Assembly (NCBI GenBank): GCA_040954595.2
Contig: CM082578.2
Span: 18,414,001-18,478,000, forward strand
From: Balanoglossus misakiensis
Lineage: Eukaryota; Hemichordata
Direction: 5' to 3'
DNA: 64,000 nucleotides
The stretch's first letter is position 1; each line of letters begins with the position of its first letter. Position numbers and translations under genes: made by a program. Positions 59,190 through 64,000 of the stretch are shown piece after piece. Below the pieces are notes generated by a model, which made no database searches, was not told where the DNA came from, and was given only the letters and a program-made list of their open reading frames with translations.

Positions 59190-61058
59190 TTACATGAGTT
59201 TACAGTTTACATGTAGTATTTTCATTGTGTATCTTACCATGTCAAACATAGTCCTTATCCTATTCACATAATTTTAAAGTTATTTTCTTGAAATGAATAT
59301 GCATTTTCTCTGTTATATGAACAGACATGCAATTAATGAATTCTTATGTTCATAATAACATTTAAGGTGAATTCAGTTAAGATATGCAATTTTCATTGGT
59401 CACAAGTACATGCAACTGTTAATAGGAAAGTGACTGGATGTATGAGTGGAAAGCACATAACTCAAACTGTAAACTCTGAAATTGTAAACTATTATAAATT
59501 GAAGCTTCACAACACCAACAGTTATTTTTTATATTTTTTTATTATCCAGGTAGTAACTAACATGGATTTAAAATTAAAATGTATGTACAGAAATATTATT
59601 CTCATTTTATACCAACAAATTACACATCAACAATCTTGGTATGCTCCATGGAAACATTTTCACATATTGAAGTTGAGCTTATATGGTATTGTAAAATATA
59701 ATTGTATCAGAATACAGTATGGTCTCACCATGTCAAATAAATACAAGTTTTTATTGACAACTCGATTTGCTATTGTGTATTCATTTATGTTAAAAAATAT
59801 TGCATTTTTGTATTAGCTCTATTATCAGCGCATGCGTTTACAGCCAAAATAAACTTATTTTTTTGATCCAGAGTACAATAAGTTTTGTTGAAATGTGCTT
59901 CTAATAGATATGTGCTTCCAATAGAGCAAAACATTGTAATTACTGAGGCACGACTTTATTTTCTCTATTAGAAGGCATGTACCTAAATTTCTCTAGACTT
60001 TCTAGTGATCTAAATTTCATCATAAAGGCATTTAAATTGAAAATGCACATCACTGTTTTAGAGCAAATATGGTAAATGGTTATACGCAACAGTGTTTTAC
60101 AATAGTTTACGCTACTGCCCAGGGTGATGCATAAAAATACACCAAAATTTGGAGAAAGGGTATAGCTAATTATGGAGTGCCCTTGAAATTTTTGTTTGAA
60201 TTACATGAGAAAAGGTACATAAAAGGCCTACTTAAATTAAACAAAACGTGCTACGGTCCAATTAGCAGAGCTGTGCCACCCTAAGCTCCTATTTTTTTTG
60301 GGTGGAGTATACAATTTTTGTCATAGAATAACCATGCTCCATTTTCAAATTGTGCTATTAGATTCAGTTATGAAACATGAAAGATGTTTTTTCATAAGAT
60401 GTGTTCTAATTTCATCTAATTTTGTGCTTGTGAAGTCAAGGATGATTGTATTATGACAACTGTTGTACTCACTTAGACCCCCAGGATTTTATTCCATGGT
60501 TAAACCCCTGAATAACAGCTAAGCATTGATGCCCTAGTTTTTGCAACTTGAATGTAGGCAATGTCTTTTGTAGCAGCCTAATACAGTACTAGTAAACACT
60601 TGGGCGTGAATAAGCAGCAAGTTGAATTTTTGTGAACAAAATTAAGTGAGCAAAATTGTGCAAATTAAGCATTTTGCTAACCAAATCAGATAAGCAATCC
60701 AGGTTGTAAACAGTGAGCAAAATTTCTCTTGAAACAGATTAAAGGTTGACCAGTTCAAATTTGAGTTTTTTCACATAAAATACATGATCTTGAGTAGTTT
60801 ATTTTACATTTTCTTTTTCATTACAACGACACATGTATTTCCAGGTTACACAAAAACACCCAATATTAAGGCCCTCTTCTGTTTCATTAGTTAATTTTGC
60901 TCGCCATGTCTAATAAGCATTTCTTATCTGTTTTGGTTAGCAACATTTTACTTACTTGCACATTTCTGATCACCAAATTTAGCTCAACATAATTTAGCTA
61001 ACTGAATTTTGCTCAACATTTACCTACCCTCTAAACACTTAAATCACTGGTATTCTGC
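59190..61058. other. Space between the convergent transposon genes
   Basis: AT-rich DNA with no supported gene. The frame at 59346–59816 is compositionally like non-coding AT-rich DNA. AATAAA-like signals for the + gene occur near 59736 and 59848. For the − gene a signal lies at 60798–60803 (complement), about 256 bp after its stop. A diverged inverted repeat at 60657–60702 and 60921–60962 (ttatctg-tttggttagca and its complement) sits between the two 3' ends. Confidence 0.5.
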
Positions 61059-62350
61059 TCAATACTTATACTTGTAAATTGAATTAGGGTAAAGTTGCTT
61101 ACCCCTCTTCACTCTTTCAGTAAATAGTTCAGGAACAACACCGTTCACAAAGAAATCCTGAACTTTACTACACATAACTGAATAGAAAGCAGAATCAAAG
61201 TTAACTCGTTCAACATGTATTTGATAACCATCATCACCTAGATCATCATCTATTAATACTACCACACAAAAGTCACACCATGTACGCTTGGTTATACCCA
61301 TAGCAGCTTGAATTTGATAGTAATATTCATGCTTCTGATTCATACTAAGTAGCGATTTATCAATATCATGAACCAGGTAAAATGACTTCCCCCTATTCCT
61401 AGCTAAGTGTGAAAGAGATAGACTGTTATTAACTGGACATTTGATCTCTAGCAGCCCATCTATGTCAGTGACATGAGGGTCCAATACCAAGCCGTCAGGG
61501 CTGCATCCTTGATGTGGCAGACATTCATCAATTACAAATCCACACTCAGATACTTTGAGATCTGGTTTGCCGTTATTATGCATATACCGGAGGTAGAGGT
61601 TTCGTGCCTTGGCTTCCATCTGCAAACCGTGATTACATGCTGCGTTAGAGAACGTATGGTACTGCATCACATCACGAATGGTGTTGTCCGGGGGAGTATT
61701 TACTCGCATTTTACAAACCTTTCCAAATTTTGAAGATGTTATTCTACCAACTCTATAACCAAACCATTCCCTATTTTCACTCTGCCCTCTAGTGGCCATC
61801 TCTACAGATTCTACCTCACTCTTTGACATTGACATACTATTCTTAAATTCACTAAATTTCTTAATATATTTCTCTTGGGTTAAATCTTCACTATCAAGTA
61901 TACTCTCATCTCTTTTAGGAATTAACAGTTTTTTATTGCGTTCACTCGTACTGTTATTTGATTCAGTTAATATATTTCGTGCATTTGTTATCGTTGGTTT
62001 ACTTTCAGCTGTAGTACTCACTTCTACCTGCATGGCAAGGCTCAGATCTTCAGACAAATTTACACTAAATGAAAGGTCTACTGGATGACAGTTATTTGGT
62101 GTTGAAGGAACTTCTTCAATATTTTCAGGACGTAACCTACTTAAAGCAAATGAATTCCTGGCAGGTACTTTTACTGGGTTATTCAGTAACTGTTCACGTA
62201 GTATCAGTAGCCTGTTGTAATCTACATTTCGCTGCAATGGAGATCTAGCATCATGAATGCCAGCATGTACTGTCTTAGTTGTCTTCGGTTTTCCATGATC
62301 TGGTTTGTAGACTGCTACTTCATCCATTGGCTGTGAATGTACACGCGAGC
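61059..62350 (-). CDS. Exon with YqaJ nuclease domain and stop codon
   Basis: This is the last exon of the SWIM–YqaJ gene. The acceptor (AG = complement of 62351–62352) follows a pyrimidine-rich tract. The first half is a low-complexity Ser/Asn-rich linker and the second half is the nuclease domain. The stop TGA is the complement of 61059–61061. Confidence 0.9.
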
Positions 62351-64000
62351 CTGGAAATAGATTGTTTAATGTTAGTGAAAATCACCTTTATATTTAATAA
62401 AGATAAACACATTAAATATTTTACTTCTGAACTATTTTCTGTAATGATATATCATATGGACATTAGTATGTACTCATTGGCAGGATGTTATACACTTTGC
62501 TCATGGTATACACTTTGCCCAGGATAGATGGTATACACTTTGCCCAGAATAGATGGTATACAGTGTCACTTTGCCCATGATAGATGGTATACACTTAGCC
62601 CAGGATAGATGGTATACACTTTGCCCAGGATAGATGGTATACACTTTGCCCATGATAGATGGTATACACTTTGCCAAGGATAGATGGTATACACTTTGCC
62701 CAGAATAGATGGTATACAGTGTCACTTTGCCCATGATAGATGGTATACACTTAGCCCAGGATAGATGGTATACACTTTGCCCAGGATAGATTGCCCAGGA
62801 TAGATGGTATACACTTTGCCCAGAATAGATGGTATACACTTTGCTCAAGATAGATGTTATACACTTTGCCCAGGATAGATGGTATACACTTTGCCCATGA
62901 TAGATTGCCCAGGATAGATGGTATACACTTTGCCCAGAATAGATGGTATACACTTTGCTCAAGATAGATGTTATATACTTTGCACAGGGATAGATGGTAT
63001 ACACTTCCCGCAATGTATACAGTAGATACTAGTATATAGTTTACATTATAGCCAGCATAGATGGCATACACTTTGCTCAAGATAGATGTTATACACTTTG
63101 CACAGGGATAGATGGTATACACTTCCCGCAATGTATACAGTAGATACTAGTATATAGTTTACATTATAGCCAGCATAGATGGCATACACTTTGCCCAGGA
63201 AGAATGTTTATAACTTCCATACATATTTATTACGAAAATAGTTAATTTAATTTTAAGCCAAAAAAATAAGATACTTACTTTTATGCGATATCCACTTGCA
63301 TAAAATTTCTGTGCATCTTGGACCATCTTTCAAATTTTTGTGTCCCATGGCAACAAAATCCTCAACAGCAAACAATAAAGCACCTACATGACTACATGCT
63401 TGTCCCAAACTATCAGAGAACAAAAAAAAAACATAATTATGTGTCAATAATCTAATAGGTACAGTGATCTTAGTTCTTATATAAATACAGATCTAAATTA
63501 GGTTCTACCTTTTTTATGTGCATATAAAACCGGAGAAGCTGGTGGGAACAATATATAGATATTTATATATACTTGGACTTGGAAAATACGGATATTAGAT
63601 ACTAACCCCGCTACACACCGACATGATGCCCCATATGGCTGCCCACGACGATCCATACATACGGTGACGGTGTATATTTTCTTGGTATCCTGTGATGCAT
63701 TGCATTTGGCACGTATAAAACAGAACGAGGAGGAAGGCCTGTATGCATTGTACTCGATACAGTGAACATTTCCAGCATCATACAGTCTAAATGATCGGAG
63801 AGCCTTGTACGCACGCAAAGAATCCCGGTCAAATGTGTTATCGTTACTCTCTATCAAATACCGTTTGATATGTTCGTGATCCACCGGAGGAATCGGTCGT
63901 ATATCTGAGGACCATCCAGTTGATATTTTGTCAAAGTTTGGCAAGGAATCATACTCTGTTTTCAGCGCAGGGTTGTCAAACAGAGTGCGGCCAGCTGGCA
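61059..64000 (-). CDS. SWIM zinc finger + YqaJ-type nuclease protein of the transposon (5' end outside window)
   Basis: Exons on the − strand are 64000–63607 (partial), 63409–63279 and 62350–61059. Their phases join exactly, giving 604 residues plus an unknown N-terminus. Across the first junction lies a SWIM finger, C-x-C-x7-C-x-H (CRCVAG then LGQACSH). The last exon holds a YqaJ/lambda-exonuclease-like PD-(D/E)xK domain: SENREWFGYRVGRITSSKFG, an upstream Glu (MEAKARNLYL), SPDG with the catalytic Asp, LLEIKCP with the E-x-K pair, and YYYQIQAAM with the conserved Gln. In residues from Met at 62327 these are Asp278, Glu294 and Lys296. It probably acts as a DNA nuclease partner of the transposase; the precise role is unknown. 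A 25-bp minisatellite lies in intron 2. Confidence 0.85.
62490..63200. repeat. 25-bp minisatellite with a 119-bp higher-order duplication
   Basis: The unit 'gatagatggtatacactttg' plus 'cccag' recurs about 20 times from about 62495 to 63000, with variants (ctcaa, catga, cagaa) and short deletions. From about 63000 a 119-bp block (tatacacttcccgcaatgta and onward) is followed by a second, truncated copy. It lies wholly within intron 2 (62351–63278) of the nuclease gene. The unit has no stop in any frame on the − strand, which yields long spurious frames. Confidence 0.9.
63279..63409 (-). CDS. Exon with second half of the SWIM finger
   Basis: It encodes LGQACSHVGALLFAVEDFVA and continues to WISHK. 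The acceptor AG is the complement of 63410–63411. The donor gtaagt begins at 63278 (complement). It supplies the final Cys and His of the SWIM finger. Confidence 0.85.
63607..64000 (-). CDS. Exon with first half of the SWIM finger (partial at window edge)
   Basis: The frame is open to the window edge (PAGRTLFDNPALKTEYDSLP and on) and ends GASCRCVAG at the donor gttagt (complement of 63601–63606). The true start lies beyond 64,000. Confidence 0.85.

Larger units (their letters stand above)
56800..64000. mobile_element. Two-gene DNA transposon (THAP/DDE transposase plus SWIM–YqaJ nuclease), right end outside window
   Basis: Two multi-exon genes converge inside UBA1 intron 5: a + strand THAP/DDE transposase and a − strand SWIM–YqaJ nuclease. 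As I recall, ISL2EU (PIF/Harbinger-related) elements of animals pair these two protein types. A subterminal inverted repeat (agctgttct at 56824–56836 and 56933–56944) lies just upstream of the transposase ATG. The left border is a guess. The right terminal repeat and target duplication must be beyond 64,000, so the limits are unproven. Both genes look open and intact. Confidence 0.7.

Noticed and set aside
59346-59816. 156-codon + strand frame after the transposase
   Set aside because: It is very AT-rich with Asn/Ile/Tyr/Lys bias expected from non-coding AT-rich DNA, and lies after a proper transposase stop codon.
62501-63131. 170- and 126-codon − strand frames with YTIY/SVYHLSWAK repeats
   Set aside because: They are the translation of a 25-bp minisatellite open in all frames, located inside an intron whose flanking exons join perfectly in phase.
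62490-63200. Regularly repeated array that could suggest a CRISPR
   Set aside because: Repeats are directly adjacent without unique spacers, the unit is variable, and the setting is an animal intron.
1-64000. tRNA, rRNA or small RNA genes
   Set aside because: I looked for T-arm-like 'ggttcgaatc' words and found none in a cloverleaf-like context. A covariance-model search would be needed to exclude small RNA genes fully.

Overview
The window is animal nuclear DNA. It carries intron-rich genes with canonical GT–AG splice sites, a high AT content, many microsatellites and many short foldback transposons. The gene structures and the very frequent short 'tacatgta'-type words fit a marine invertebrate such as a hemichordate, amphioxus or lophotrochozoan. 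The sequence alone does not fix the species. Nothing in the window looks prokaryotic.

Layout. (1) Positions 1 to about 30,212 hold no protein-coding exon I can support. The first coding exon of the calcium pump is preceded by a splice acceptor, so part of this 30 kb is probably the long 5' untranslated intron of that gene, with possible intergenic DNA. It contains several small mobile-element relics. (2) Positions 30,240–46,707 (+) hold a complete plasma-membrane Ca2+-ATPase gene (ATP2B/PMCA family). It has 17 coding exons whose phases join exactly into 1,142 codons, ending in a calmodulin-binding region and a class I PDZ ligand (ETTV). Introns 4, 10 and 15 carry inserted repeats, the last two with visible target-site duplications. 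(3) Positions 46,708 to about 52,850 are 3' untranslated and intergenic DNA with a TTAA-flanked MITE. (4) From 53,430 (+) starts a UBA1-type ubiquitin-activating enzyme gene. Five coding exons (258 codons) lie in the window and the rest runs past its end. (5) Inside UBA1 intron 5, from about 56,800 to beyond 64,000, sits a large, apparently intact two-gene DNA transposon. A + strand THAP/DDE transposase (507 aa, three exons) converges on a − strand gene for a SWIM zinc finger plus YqaJ-type nuclease protein (at least 604 aa, three exons, 5' end outside the window). A 25-bp minisatellite fills the second intron of the nuclease gene.

The two host genes are unrelated housekeeping functions: calcium export at the plasma membrane, and the first step of ubiquitin conjugation. 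The two transposon genes probably form one mobile unit, resembling as I recall it the ISL2EU/PIF-like elements that pair a DDE transposase with a YqaJ nuclease. The most unusual content is this convergent transposase/nuclease pair, the two near-identical 318-bp foldback elements 42 kb apart, and two MITE-like insertions in ATP2B introns with 9-bp target-site duplications.
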